Below, piece by piece: positions 1 to 7,944 of a stretch of 64,000 nt of DNA. The notes below the pieces were generated by a model that was given only the letters and a program-made list of their open reading frames with translations, did no database searches and was not told where the DNA came from. Position 1 is the stretch's first letter. The number at the start of each line of letters is the position of its first letter. The position numbers and the translations under genes were made by a program. This DNA is from Amycolatopsis sp. NBC_01480 (GTDB lineage Bacteria > Actinomycetota > Actinomycetes > Mycobacteriales > Pseudonocardiaceae). The stretch lies in the NCBI RefSeq assembly GCF_036227205.1, contig NZ_CP109442.1, forward strand, positions 310,001-374,000, written 5' to 3'.

Positions 1-480
1 GAGCTGGCCGAGCTGGGCCTGCACACCCGGCCCTCGCCCTGGCGGCGCAGCGTGATGGCGTGCACCGGGCTGGAGTTCTGCAAGCTCGCGATCGTCGAGA
101 CGAAGGCCCGCGCGCAGGCGCTGGTGGCCGAGCTGGAGACGCGCCTGGCCGACATCCAGGCCGACCTCGACACCCCGGTGAGCGTGCACCTCAACGGCTG
201 CCCCAACTCCTGCGCCCGGATCCAGACCGCGGACATCGGGCTCAAGGGCCAGATCGTCACCGACGGCGAGGGCAAGCAGGTCGAGGGCTTCCAGGTGCAC
301 CTCGGCGGCGGCCTCGGCCTCGACGCCGGGTTCGGCCGGAAGCTGCGCGGCCACAAGGTGACCGCGACCGAGCTGACCGCGTACGTCGAGCGGGTGGTCC
401 GCGCGTACATCGACGGCCGCGAAAGCGGAGAGCGGTTCGCGCAGTGGGTCGCGCGGGCCGACGAAAGCGTGCTGCAGTGA
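1..480 (+). CDS. sirA: Ferredoxin-type sulfite (or nitrite) reductase, C-terminal part, cut by the window edge
   Basis: The reading frame is open from base 1 and ends at TGA 478-480, so the start lies to the left. The fragment carries the two cysteine pairs that hold the siroheme-coupled [4Fe-4S] cluster: C-x5-C in CTGLEFC near residue 19 and C-x3-C in GCPNSCA. This family reduces sulfite to sulfide with six electrons from ferredoxin; nitrite reductases share the motifs. The downstream APS reductase, ATP sulfurylase and sirohydrochlorin chelatase favour sulfite as substrate. The stop codon overlaps the GTG of the next gene by four bases, which implies translational coupling. Confidence 0.93.
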   Translation, partial: ELAELGLHTRPSPWRRSVMACTGLEFCKLAIVETKARAQALVAELETRLADIQADLDTPVSVHLNGCPNSCARIQTADIGLKGQIVTDGEGKQVEGFQVHLGGGLGLDAGFGRKLRGHKVTATELTAYVERVVRAYIDGRESGERFAQWVARADESVLQ

Positions 481-635
481 CCTCGACCGAGCGGGCGGTG
501 CCGTACTACTGCCCGTTCTGCGGCGACGAGGACCTGCGTCCCGAGGAGGGCGGCGGCTGGCTGTGCACCGGCTGCCGCCGGACGTTCTCGGTGAAGTTCC
601 ACGGACTGTCCCTACCGGAGGTGTCGCACGGATGA
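477..635 (+). CDS. Small CPxCG-type zinc-ribbon protein between sulfite reductase and cysH
   Basis: This gene encodes 52 residues from a GTG that overlaps the preceding stop (GTGA) and ends by overlapping the ATG of cysH (ATGA). The middle shows a zinc knuckle, C-P-F-C followed about 15 residues later by C-T-G-C. Both overlaps and its fixed place between the reductase and cysH argue for a real gene. Similar tiny cysteine-rich proteins are found at this position in other actinomycetes, but I know of no proven function. A role in metal or cluster handling, or in electron transfer to the reductase, is inference. Confidence 0.75.
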   Translation: MTSTERAVPYYCPFCGDEDLRPEEGGGWLCTGCRRTFSVKFHGLSLPEVSHG

Positions 636-1327
636 CCGCCACAGCGGATTACCGGACCCTGGCCGAACGAGCGTCGAAGGAGCTGGCCGACGCCACCGCC
701 GAGGAGGCGCTGCGCTGGACGGCCGAGACCTTCGGCGACGACTTCATCGTGGCGTCCAACATGCAGGACGCGGTGCTGATCGACCTGGCCACCCAGGTCA
801 AGTCCGATGTGGACGTGCTGTTCCTGGAGACCGGCTACCACTTCGCCGAGACCATCGGCACCCGTGACGCGGTGCAGACCGTGTACCCGGACGTGACGAT
901 CGTCAACGCCCAGGCCGAGCAGAGCGTCGCCGAGCAGGACGCCGAGTACGGCGCGAAGCTGCACGACCGCGACCCGACGCTGTGCTGCAACCTGCGGAAA
1001 GTGGTGCCACTGCGCAAAACCCTGGCCGGCTACTCCGCCTGGGTCACCGGCGTCCGCCGGGTCGACGCCCCGACCCGCGCGAACAGCCCGATCGTCACCT
1101 GGGACGAGCGCAACGGCCTGGTCAAGATCAACCCGATCGCGCCGTGGACCGACGAGGAGTTCGCCGGCTACATCCGCGAGCACGGCATCCTGGAGAACCC
1201 GCTGGTCTCGGTCGGCTACCTGTCCATCGGCTGCGCGCCGTGCACCGCGAAGGTCGCGCCGGGGCAGGACCCGCGCAGCGGCCGCTGGGCCGGCCAGGCG
1301 AAAACCGAATGCGGGCTGCACGGATGA
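632..1327 (+). CDS. cysH: Adenylyl-sulfate (APS) reductase, thioredoxin-dependent
   Basis: The 231-residue product reduces activated sulfate to sulfite using thioredoxin. It has the LETGYHF nucleotide-site motif near residue 65, a CC pair in LCCNLRKVVPL near 118, a C-A-P-C pair near 203 and the catalytic ECGLHG tail. The CC/CxxC cysteines bind a [4Fe-4S] cluster and mark the APS-using branch rather than the PAPS-using enteric enzyme. This fits the lack of a cysC kinase here. The ATG at 632 was chosen because it overlaps the zinc-ribbon stop; the stop overlaps the cysD ATG. Confidence 0.95.
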   Translation: MTATADYRTLAERASKELADATAEEALRWTAETFGDDFIVASNMQDAVLIDLATQVKSDVDVLFLETGYHFAETIGTRDAVQTVYPDVTIVNAQAEQSVAEQDAEYGAKLHDRDPTLCCNLRKVVPLRKTLAGYSAWVTGVRRVDAPTRANSPIVTWDERNGLVKINPIAPWTDEEFAGYIREHGILENPLVSVGYLSIGCAPCTAKVAPGQDPRSGRWAGQAKTECGLHG

Positions 1328-2298
1328 CGGCGGCGGGCGAAGAGACAAAGCTCGTGAGTGTTTATGACGGTTCTAACCGTCATAAACACTCACGAGTCCT
1401 GGAGCCGGCCCAGGACAACCTCGCCGCTCTGGAGTCCGAGGCGATCCACATCTTCCGCGAGGTCGCGGGCGAGTTCGACCGCCCGGTGATCCTGTTCTCC
1501 GGCGGCAAGGACTCGACGCTGCTGCTGCACCTGGCGATCAAGGCGTTCTGGCCCGCGCCGGTGCCGTTCCCGCTGCTGCACGTCGACACCGGGCACAACT
1601 TCGACGAGGTCATCGACTTCCGCGACCGGGTGGTGGAAAAGCACAACCTCCGCCTGGTCGTGGCGAAGGTCCAGGACTGGATCGACGACGGCCGCCTCGA
1701 AGAACGTGCCGACGGCATGCGCAACCCACTGCAGACCACGCCGTTGCTGGACACCATCTCGGACAACAAGTTCGACGCCGTGTTCGGCGGCGGCCGCCGC
1801 GACGAGGAGCGGGCCCGCGCCAAGGAGCGCATCTTCAGCCTGCGCAACTCCTTCGGCCAGTGGGAGCCGCGCCGCCAGCGCCCGGAGTTGTGGAACCTCT
1901 ACAACGGCCGTCACCGCCCCGGCGAGCAGGTGCGCGTCTTCCCGCTGTCCAACTGGACCGAGGCCGACGTCTGGAACTACATCGCGCGGGAGAACGTCGA
2001 GCTGCCCTCGATCTACTACGCCCACCAGCGCTCGGTCTACCAGCGTGACGGCATGTGGCTCACCGAAGGGCCCTGGGGCGGGCCCCGCGCGGGTGAAGAG
2101 GTCCACGATCTCACCGTCCGCTACCGCACGGTCGGCGACGGCTCCTGCACTGGCGCCATCGAGTCCACCGCGGCCACGGTCTCCGACGTGATCGCGGAGG
2201 TCTCCGCGTCCCGCCTCACCGAGCGCGGCGCCACGCGCGCCGACGACCGGATGTCCGAAGCAGCCATGGAAGACCGTAAACGAGAGGGCTACTTCTGA
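1324..2298 (+). CDS. cysD: Sulfate adenylyltransferase subunit 2
   Basis: CysD joins sulfate to ATP, giving APS, in a complex with the GTPase CysN. The PP-loop motif ILFSGGKDS lies near residue 58, and the C-terminus ends in the usual DRKREGYF. The start ATG overlaps the cysH stop (ATGA). Residues about 10-24 (LVSVYDGSNRHKHSR) are encoded by a perfect palindrome at 1351-1396 and are not part of the family core, which resumes at ALESEAIHIFREVA. The protein is therefore about 15 residues longer than expected at the N-terminus. The stop TGA overlaps the cysN ATG. Confidence 0.95.
   Translation: MTAAGEETKLVSVYDGSNRHKHSRVLEPAQDNLAALESEAIHIFREVAGEFDRPVILFSGGKDSTLLLHLAIKAFWPAPVPFPLLHVDTGHNFDEVIDFRDRVVEKHNLRLVVAKVQDWIDDGRLEERADGMRNPLQTTPLLDTISDNKFDAVFGGGRRDEERARAKERIFSLRNSFGQWEPRRQRPELWNLYNGRHRPGEQVRVFPLSNWTEADVWNYIARENVELPSIYYAHQRSVYQRDGMWLTEGPWGGPRAGEEVHDLTVRYRTVGDGSCTGAIESTAATVSDVIAEVSASRLTERGATRADDRMSEAAMEDRKREGYF
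1351..1396. repeat. Perfect 22-bp inverted repeat (2-bp loop) inside the cysD coding region
   Basis: The left arm 1351-1372 and right arm 1375-1396 are exact reverse complements around the dinucleotide CT. The arms are far more AT-rich than the surrounding gene. The element is read through in frame. It resembles a dispersed REP-like palindrome or miniature element; I recall similar palindromes being common in Amycolatopsis genomes but cannot check that here. Confidence 0.9.
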
Positions 2299-3560
2299 TG
2301 TCCAGCCTCCTGCGGCTCGCCACCGCCGGCAGTGTCGACGACGGCAAGTCCACACTCGTCGGCCGCCTGCTGTACGACACCAAGTCCGTGCTCGCCGACC
2401 AGCTGGACGCCGTCACCCGCGCGTCCGTCGACAAAGGACTGTCCACCCCGGACCTGTCGCTGCTGGTCGACGGGCTGCGCTCGGAGCGTGAGCAGGGCAT
2501 CACCATCGACGTGGCGTACCGCTATTTCGCGACGCCGAAGCGCTCGTTCGTGCTGGCCGACACCCCGGGCCACGTCCAGTACACCCGCAACACGGTGACC
2601 GGCGCCTCCACCGCGCAGCTCGCCGTGCTGCTGGTCGACGCTCGCAAGGGCGTGATCGAGCAGACCCGCCGGCACGCCGCCGTGCTCGCGCTGCTCGGCG
2701 TCCCGCAGCTGGTGCTCGCGGTCAACAAGATCGACCTGGTCGACTACGACGAGGCCACGTTCGCCGTGATCGCCAAGGAATTCGCCGCCCACGCCGAATC
2801 GCTCGGCTACCGGACCGGCTCGGTGACCACCATCCCCGTCTCCGCGCTGCAGGGCGACAACGTCGCCGCGAAGTCCGCGCGGACCCCGTGGTACACCGGC
2901 CCGACGCTGCTGGAGCACCTGGAAAACGTGCCGGTCGCGCCGGACCCGCACGAGGCCGCGTTCCGCTTCCCGGTGCAGTACGTGATCCGGCCGCGCACCG
3001 CCGAATACCCGGACTACCGCGGGTACGCCGGGCAGATCGCCGCGGGCACCGTGCGGCCCGGCGACGAGATAGTCGTTCTCCCGCAAGGACTCCGCACGCG
3101 AGTGGAGGGCATCGACACCGCCGACGGGCCACTCGCCGAGGCGGGCGCGGGCACCTCGGTCACCCTGCTGCTCGCCGACGACCTCGACATCTCCCGCGGC
3201 GACCTGATCGCCACGGCCGACCGGCCGCCGCGCGTCACCGACGAGCTGGCGGCCACGCTGTGCTGGCTCTCGGCGAAGCCGCTCAAGCCGGGCGCGCGGG
3301 TGCTGGTGAAACACGGCACACGCACCGTGCAGGCGATCGTCGAGGAGCTGTCCGCCCGGTTCGACGAGCAGACGCTGTCCAGTGTGGACTCGCCGGATTC
3401 ACTGGAGCTGAACGACATCGGCCGCGTGGAGCTGCGGCTGGCCGAGGCACTGGGCGTCGACGACTACACCGCCAGCCCGCGCACCGGGGCGTTCCTGGTG
3501 ATCGACCCGAAGGACGGGGACACGCTCGCGGCCGGCCTGATCGGCGACCGATTCCCGTGA
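2298..3560 (+). CDS. cysN: Sulfate adenylyltransferase subunit 1, GTPase
   Basis: The 420-residue elongation-factor-like GTPase drives APS synthesis by CysD. The P-loop GSVDDGKS is at residues 11-18, DTPGH at 88-92 and NKID near 142. The length covers the GTPase and two beta-barrel domains only. The APS kinase (CysC) domain fused to CysN in mycobacteria is absent, consistent with reduction at the APS level by the cysH next door. The ATG overlaps the cysD stop (TGATG), and the stop overlaps the next GTG. Confidence 0.95.
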   Translation: MSSLLRLATAGSVDDGKSTLVGRLLYDTKSVLADQLDAVTRASVDKGLSTPDLSLLVDGLRSEREQGITIDVAYRYFATPKRSFVLADTPGHVQYTRNTVTGASTAQLAVLLVDARKGVIEQTRRHAAVLALLGVPQLVLAVNKIDLVDYDEATFAVIAKEFAAHAESLGYRTGSVTTIPVSALQGDNVAAKSARTPWYTGPTLLEHLENVPVAPDPHEAAFRFPVQYVIRPRTAEYPDYRGYAGQIAAGTVRPGDEIVVLPQGLRTRVEGIDTADGPLAEAGAGTSVTLLLADDLDISRGDLIATADRPPRVTDELAATLCWLSAKPLKPGARVLVKHGTRTVQAIVEELSARFDEQTLSSVDSPDSLELNDIGRVELRLAEALGVDDYTASPRTGAFLVIDPKDGDTLAAGLIGDRFP

Positions 3561-4288
3561 TCGCCCCCCTGGTGCCCGTCGCGCACGGCAGCCGCGACCC
3601 CCGCTCGGCAGTGACCGTGCGGGGGCTCGTGGAGCGGGTGCGCGACCAGGCACCGGGCGCCGAGGTGTATGAGTCCTTTTTGGACCTTTCCGAGCCGCGG
3701 GTCACGGACGTGCTGCGGCGTTTGTACGACCAAGGACACCGCTCCGCCGTGGTGGTCCCGCTACTGCTCGGCAGTGCGTTCCACGCGCGGGTGGACCTGC
3801 CCGCGCTCGTCGCCGAGGTCCAGGCGGACTGCCCGGGCTTCGACGTGCGGGTGTCCGACGTCCTGGGCGTTGACCCGGTGCTGGAGGAGGTCGCGCTGGA
3901 CCGGCTGGCCGGCGCTGGTCTCGGCTCGGGCAGCGGCTTGGTGGTGAGCGCCGTGGGCTCGTCGAACGCGGGCGCCAACGCGGCCGTCGCGGACCTGGCC
4001 GCGCGCTGGGAAACCCGCCTCGGCATCCCGGTGACCGAGGCTTTCGCGAGCGCCGCCCAGCCGGACGTCCCGTCCGCCGTCCAGCGGCTCCGGTCCCGCG
4101 GCGTCGAACGGATCGCGGTCGCGTCGTGGTTCTTGGCCCCCGGCCTGCTGCCCGACCGCATCGCCGCACTGGCCCGCGAAGCAGATCCGGGCGTCTACCT
4201 GGCCGAACCACTCGGCACCGACCCGCGCGTGGCCGCCGCTGTGCTGCGCCGGTATGAAGCGGCACAGAACCGCGTTCCTGCTCCCTGA
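3557..4288 (+). CDS. Sirohydrochlorin chelatase, CbiX/SirB family
   Basis: The product is 243 residues from a GTG overlapping the cysN stop. The N-terminus PLVPVAHGSRDPRS carries the metal-binding histidine of the CbiX/SirB chelatases, and a second half-domain repeats the fold (HARVDLPALV, then PSAVQRLRSRGVERI). These enzymes insert Fe2+ (siroheme) or Co2+ (cobalamin) into sirohydrochlorin. As the last gene of the sulfur operon it most likely supplies siroheme to the sulfite reductase; the equivalent mycobacterial gene sits beside nirA-cysH. A hairpin follows the stop. Confidence 0.9.
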   Translation: MIAPLVPVAHGSRDPRSAVTVRGLVERVRDQAPGAEVYESFLDLSEPRVTDVLRRLYDQGHRSAVVVPLLLGSAFHARVDLPALVAEVQADCPGFDVRVSDVLGVDPVLEEVALDRLAGAGLGSGSGLVVSAVGSSNAGANAAVADLAARWETRLGIPVTEAFASAAQPDVPSAVQRLRSRGVERIAVASWFLAPGLLPDRIAALAREADPGVYLAEPLGTDPRVAAAVLRRYEAAQNRVPAP

Positions 4289-4298
4289 GAACTCCGTT

Positions 4299-4338
4299 GC
4301 CGTCCCGGCCGCCCTGATTCAGGGTGGCCGGAGACGGC
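4299..4338 (+). terminator. Hairpin terminator after the sulfur assimilation operon
   Basis: Nested arms GCCGTC/GACGGC and GGCCGCCCTGA/TCAGGGTGGCC pair around a short loop, with one G-T wobble. There is no U-tract, as is common in high-GC actinobacteria. It lies 10 bp after the chelatase stop and before an independent gene with its own ribosome binding site. Confidence 0.65.
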
Positions 4339-4356
4339 ACTCACTCTGGAGGGACC

Positions 4357-4863
4357 ATGGATTTCGAGCTTGCCCAGGTAAACATCGCCCGGCTGCTCGC
4401 GCCGCTGGACGACCCACGGCTGCGCGACTTCGTCGACGGCCTCGAGCCCGTGAACGCGCTGGCCGACGCCGCACCCGGCTTCGTCTGGCGGCTGCAGACG
4501 GAAGACGGCGACGCGACGGCGGTCCAGGCCTTCGCCTGGGACACCGCGGGCAGTGCGGGTGTGCTCACGAACATGTCGGTCTGGACGTCGGTGCAGGCCC
4601 TGGCGGACTTCGTCTACTCGCCCGGGCACCTGGCCGTGCTGCGACGGCGGCGCGAGTGGTTCGAGCGGGTTCAGGAGATGACGTCGGCGCTGTGGTGGGT
4701 GCCGGCCGGGCAACGCCCGGCGGTCGCCGACGCCGAGGAGCGCATCCGCCTGCTGCGCGCGCACGGCCCGACCCCGGCGGCGTTCACGCTGAAGCGCCAC
4801 TTCCCGGCGCACGACGCGGTCGAAGCGCAGGACGGCGACCCGGGCTGGCTCTGCCCCGCCTGA
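4357..4863 (+). CDS. DUF3291 domain protein
   Basis: The 168-residue soluble protein starts at ATG 4357 behind a clear GGAGG. Features typical of DUF3291 are visible: FELAQVNIARL at the N-terminus, a central VWTSVQALADFVYSPGHLAVLRRRREWF stretch (only its outline matters), and a C-terminal FTLKRHFPAHD. The fold is a ferredoxin-like dimer related to antibiotic biosynthesis monooxygenases. No substrate can be assigned. It stands alone, separated from the sulfur operon by a hairpin. Confidence 0.85.
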   Translation: MDFELAQVNIARLLAPLDDPRLRDFVDGLEPVNALADAAPGFVWRLQTEDGDATAVQAFAWDTAGSAGVLTNMSVWTSVQALADFVYSPGHLAVLRRRREWFERVQEMTSALWWVPAGQRPAVADAEERIRLLRAHGPTPAAFTLKRHFPAHDAVEAQDGDPGWLCPA

Positions 4864-4909
4864 CGCACGTCACAGCGGGCAGTGCGCGCGGATATGCGAG
4901 GGTGATCGC

Positions 4910-5686
4910 ATGGCTGACGAACTGGTGCACTACGACGTGGTGGGCGGCACCGCCACGATCACCCTCGACTCCCCGCACAACCGCAACGCGCTGTCCGCCC
5001 AGTTGCGCCGCGAGCTGAGCGCGTCGCTGGAGAAGGCCCGCGAGGACGACGCCGTGCGCGTGGTGCTGCTGACCCACACCGGCCCGGTCTTCTGCGCCGG
5101 CATGGACCTCAAGGAGGCGCGCGGCGCGGGTGCGGGCGACCAGGGCGTCAACGAGTTCCCGAAGATCCTGGACCAGCTGTGGACCAGCCCGAAGCCGGTT
5201 GTCGCGCGGCTGGCCGGGCCCGCGCGCGCGGGCGGGATCGGCATGGTCGCCGCGTGTGACATCGCGGTCGCCGTGCCCGAGGCGACGTTCGCCTTCTCCG
5301 AGGTGCGGATCGGCGTGGTCCCGGCCGTCATCTCGCTCACCGTGCTGCCGCGCCTGAACCCGCGCGCCGCCCACGAACTGTTCCTCACCGGCGAGGTCTT
5401 CGACGCCCGTCGCGCGGTGGAGATCGGCCTGCTCAACGCCGCCGTCCCGGCCGACGAGCTGGACGCGAAGACGGCGTCCTACCTGAAGTCCCTCACCCTG
5501 GGCGGCCCGAAAGCGCTGGCCGCCACCAAAACCCTGCTCAGCCGCCCCCGACCGGCCACCCCCGGCGACGGCTTCGCCGCGATGAACGAGCTGTCCGCGG
5601 GCTTCTTCGCCGGCGAGGAAGGGCAGGAAGGCATCCTGGCCTTCGCCCAGAAGCGCAAGCCGAACTGGGTGCCCGCCGACGAGTGA
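4910..5686 (+). CDS. Enoyl-CoA hydratase/isomerase family protein
   Basis: The 258-residue protein of the crotonase family shows the two oxyanion-hole segments: FCAGMDLKEA near residue 63 and ARAGGIGMVAACDIA near 105. A SEVRIGVVPA stretch follows. The usual catalytic glutamates are not both obvious, so the exact reaction (hydratase, isomerase or another acyl-CoA reaction) is open. The gene ends four bases from the convergent barstar stop. Confidence 0.88.
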   Translation: MADELVHYDVVGGTATITLDSPHNRNALSAQLRRELSASLEKAREDDAVRVVLLTHTGPVFCAGMDLKEARGAGAGDQGVNEFPKILDQLWTSPKPVVARLAGPARAGGIGMVAACDIAVAVPEATFAFSEVRIGVVPAVISLTVLPRLNPRAAHELFLTGEVFDARRAVEIGLLNAAVPADELDAKTASYLKSLTLGGPKALAATKTLLSRPRPATPGDGFAAMNELSAGFFAGEEGQEGILAFAQKRKPNWVPADE

Positions 5687-5690
5687 GCCT

Positions 5691-6059
5691 TCAGGAATCC
5701 GCCAGCACCACGGTCAATCGCCGGGCGCCGGGCAGCCCGGCGTCGGGTCCCAGCGCCCGTTGCGCGTCCGACAGCACGCTCCGGATCGCCAGGTACGTCT
5801 TGGGCTCCGCGCGCCGCAGCCCCTCGGACCCGGTCCAGATCAGCACGTGCTCCCCGGCCGGCAGCCACGACAGGTCCGTCAGCATGTCGTACAGCGCGTC
5901 GAGATTGCGCCCGAAGTAGTCCGGAAAGGACATCGCCTCGGCGATCGCGGCCAGCGTGCCCGGCTTGTCGAGCGTGCGGCTCCCGTCGACGTAATGCGGG
6001 TACGCGCCCCGCGCGAAGGCGTCGTCCGCGGCGGCCTTCGCCTCGCTGCCCGCGGTCAT
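5691..6059 (-). CDS. Barstar-family ribonuclease inhibitor
   Basis: The 122-residue protein carries the barstar signature FPDYFGRNLDALYDMLTDL in its middle, followed by HVLIWTGSEGL. Barstar proteins bind and block guanyl-specific RNases in the cytoplasm. The ATG overlaps the stop of the upstream RNase gene (ATGA), so inhibitor and enzyme are translated together. This pairing strongly supports a toxin/immunity-like relationship. Confidence 0.93.
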   Translation of the reverse strand: MTAGSEAKAAADDAFARGAYPHYVDGSRTLDKPGTLAAIAEAMSFPDYFGRNLDALYDMLTDLSWLPAGEHVLIWTGSEGLRRAEPKTYLAIRSVLSDAQRALGPDAGLPGARRLTVVLADS

Positions 6060-6514
6060 CGGCTCGGGTCCACGACGACGAACGACGCGTAGTGGTCGCC
6101 GGTGTAGAACAGCTCTTTCGCCTGCCCCGTGACGAGCCGGCGCGGGCCGCGGTCCGGGCTGTTCGGGGTCTTCACGGTGTACTCGTGGTAGTAGCCAGAC
6201 TGCTTGCGCGGCAACACTTTCTCGCGATTCTCGAAGACGACGTTGTCGTTGCGCGGATACGGATACGGCCCACCGGACTGGATCAGCTTCCAGGTGTCGC
6301 GCGCCTGCGAGGGCAGGGCGGACAAGGCCTCGACCCGCAGCCCGGAGTCGGTGCCGGGCAGCTTCGCCCCGGCCGCGCCGCCGCTGACCGAACTGGCCGG
6401 GGCCGGCGCGGATGAGGAAGAGGACCCGTCGACGGCGTCCTTGACCAGCCAACCCCCGAACACCAGCACGAGGAGACCGACGAGTGCGGCGGTGATCCGC
6501 CTACGGTTGACCAT
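6056..6514 (-). CDS. Guanyl-specific ribonuclease (N1/T1, RNase Sa type) with N-terminal membrane segment
   Basis: The product is 152 residues from ATG 6514. A basic start (MVNRRR) leads into a hydrophobic segment at about residues 8-24, then a Ser/Ala/Pro linker, then an RNase Sa-like domain: LSALPSQARDTW, NVVFENREKVLP, YYHEYTV, GPRRLV and YTGDHYASF. The catalytic Glu (YHEYTV), Arg (GPRRL) and His (TGDHYA) of RNase Sa are all present. The mature domain has no cysteine, whereas RNase Sa has a disulfide. Export or membrane anchoring is inferred. The gene is coupled to the barstar gene. Confidence 0.92.
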   Translation of the reverse strand: MVNRRRITAALVGLLVLVFGGWLVKDAVDGSSSSSAPAPASSVSGGAAGAKLPGTDSGLRVEALSALPSQARDTWKLIQSGGPYPYPRNDNVVFENREKVLPRKQSGYYHEYTVKTPNSPDRGPRRLVTGQAKELFYTGDHYASFVVVDPSR

Positions 6515-6525
6515 GGTGCGCCAGC

Positions 6526-6723
6526 TTAAGAGGAGTGGCCGTCGTCGTCGCGGGCCGGGCCGAACCAGTGCGACAGCCGGCCCACCAGCTTGTCGATGGC
6601 CCAGGCCGCGAGCAGGCACAGCGGCACCACCACGACCATGACCAGCACGAACTGCACCGGGAACCAGGCCTGGGCGAGCCACAGCTCGACCCCGTCCCAC
6701 CAGTCGGCCAGCCCGTTCAGCAC
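6526..6723 (-). CDS. Small single-pass membrane protein upstream of the RNase
   Basis: The 65-residue protein starts at GTG 6723, 11 bp upstream of the RNase start. It has a tryptophan-rich amphipathic start (LADWWDGVELWLAQAW), one transmembrane helix rich in V and L at about residues 22-42, and a short charged tail. It forms the first gene of a three-gene minus-strand operon with the RNase and barstar. The family is not recognised; a role in RNase export or anchoring is only suggested by position. Confidence 0.6.
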   Translation of the reverse strand: MLNGLADWWDGVELWLAQAWFPVQFVLVMVVVVPLCLLAAWAIDKLVGRLSHWFGPARDDDGHSS

Positions 6724-6783
6724 GAGTGTGAGCCTACGCGCGGTGTGCTGCGCGGGCGCGCCCAGGGGCGGTACGTTGCACGC

Positions 6784-7749
6784 ATGTTCGCCGTTTACGC
6801 GAAGGAACCCAACGCCGATTCCCCGCTCGACTCGCTGGTCGTCGGCGAACGGCCGGAGCCCGAGGTGCCCGAAGGCTGGGTCCGGGTGCACGTCAAGGCC
6901 GCGAGCCTCAACATGCACGACCTGTGGACGCTGCGCGGGGTCGGGATCAAGCCGGAGCAGTTCCCGATGATCCTCGGCTGCGACGGCGCCGGGACCCTCG
7001 ACGACGGCTCCGAGGTCGTCATCCACTCCGTGGTCAACGCGCCCGGCTGGCAGGGCGACGACACCCTGGACCCCAAGCGCACGCTGCTCACCGAGAAGCA
7101 CCAGGGCACGATCGCCGACCAGGTGATCGTGCCGGCCCGCAACGTCGTGCCGAAGCCGGCCGGGCTGAGCTTCGCCGAGGCCGCCACCATGGGCACCGCG
7201 TGGCTCACGGCGTACCGGATGCTGTTCGTGAAGTCCGGCCTGCGCCCCGGCCAGACGATGCTGGTGCAGGGCGCCTCCGGCGGGGTGTCGACGGCGCTGA
7301 TCGCGCTCGGCCGCGCCGCCGGGTTCCGCGTCTGGGTGACCGGCCGCAGCGAGGAGAAGCGCGCGCTGGCCGAGACCGTCGGCGCGCACCAGACGTTCGA
7401 GTCCGGCGCGCGGCTGCCGGAGCGGGTCGACGCGGTGTTCGAGACCGTCGGCAAGGCCACCTGGGCGCACACGCTCAAATCGCTCAAGCCGGGCGGCATC
7501 GTCGTCGTCTCGGGCTCCACCAGCGGCCCGGACCCGTCGGCGGACCTGCAGCGGGTGTTCTTCCTGCAGCTGCGCATCGCCGGCTCGACCATGGGCACCC
7601 GCGACGAGCTGGCGGACCTGCTGAGCTACCTCGACCTCAAGGGCATCAAGCCCCAGATCGGCAGCGAGCTGGCCTTCGAGGACGCGGCCGAGGGATTCCG
7701 CGCGATGCTCGACGGGGAGACCGCGGGCAAGATCGTCTTCACGCGCTGA
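6784..7749 (+). CDS. Zinc-binding-type alcohol dehydrogenase / quinone oxidoreductase (MDR superfamily)
   Basis: The 321-residue protein has the MDR layout: a GroES-like half (SLNMHDLWTLRGVG, LGCDGAGTL) and an NADPH-binding Rossmann half with QGASGGVSTALIALGRAAG near residue 163. The cysteine ligands of the structural zinc are not seen, as in the quinone oxidoreductase branch. ATG 6784 gives the family-typical N-terminus FAVYAKEPN. It is divergent from the RNase operon, sharing a roughly 60-bp intergenic region. Confidence 0.9.
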   Translation: MFAVYAKEPNADSPLDSLVVGERPEPEVPEGWVRVHVKAASLNMHDLWTLRGVGIKPEQFPMILGCDGAGTLDDGSEVVIHSVVNAPGWQGDDTLDPKRTLLTEKHQGTIADQVIVPARNVVPKPAGLSFAEAATMGTAWLTAYRMLFVKSGLRPGQTMLVQGASGGVSTALIALGRAAGFRVWVTGRSEEKRALAETVGAHQTFESGARLPERVDAVFETVGKATWAHTLKSLKPGGIVVVSGSTSGPDPSADLQRVFFLQLRIAGSTMGTRDELADLLSYLDLKGIKPQIGSELAFEDAAEGFRAMLDGETAGKIVFTR

Positions 7750-7785
7750 GGCATTTCAAGCACCCAGCCGGCCCGCGCACCGAGT

Positions 7786-7845
7786 GACCAGGGCGGCCCT
7801 GGTCTGGACCGATCCCGCCCGGACGGCCCAGGCCAGGGCCCTTTT
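7786..7845 (+). terminator. Double hairpin terminator after the oxidoreductase
   Basis: GACCAGGG/CCCTGGTC forms a perfect stem at 7786-7804. The alternative pairing GGCCCTGG (7795-7802) with CCAGGGCC (7833-7840) is followed directly by CTTTT. The two pairings are mutually exclusive; the second has the classical U-run. Confidence 0.65.
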
Positions 7846-7944
7846 ACGCGACGTTTCGTGACCCGTCAACACCCCGAGTTCGCAATCGGCTTGTTACCCC
7901 CGAAGTTCCACCAGAAGTCGACCTTCGGCGGTTAACCTGTAGAC

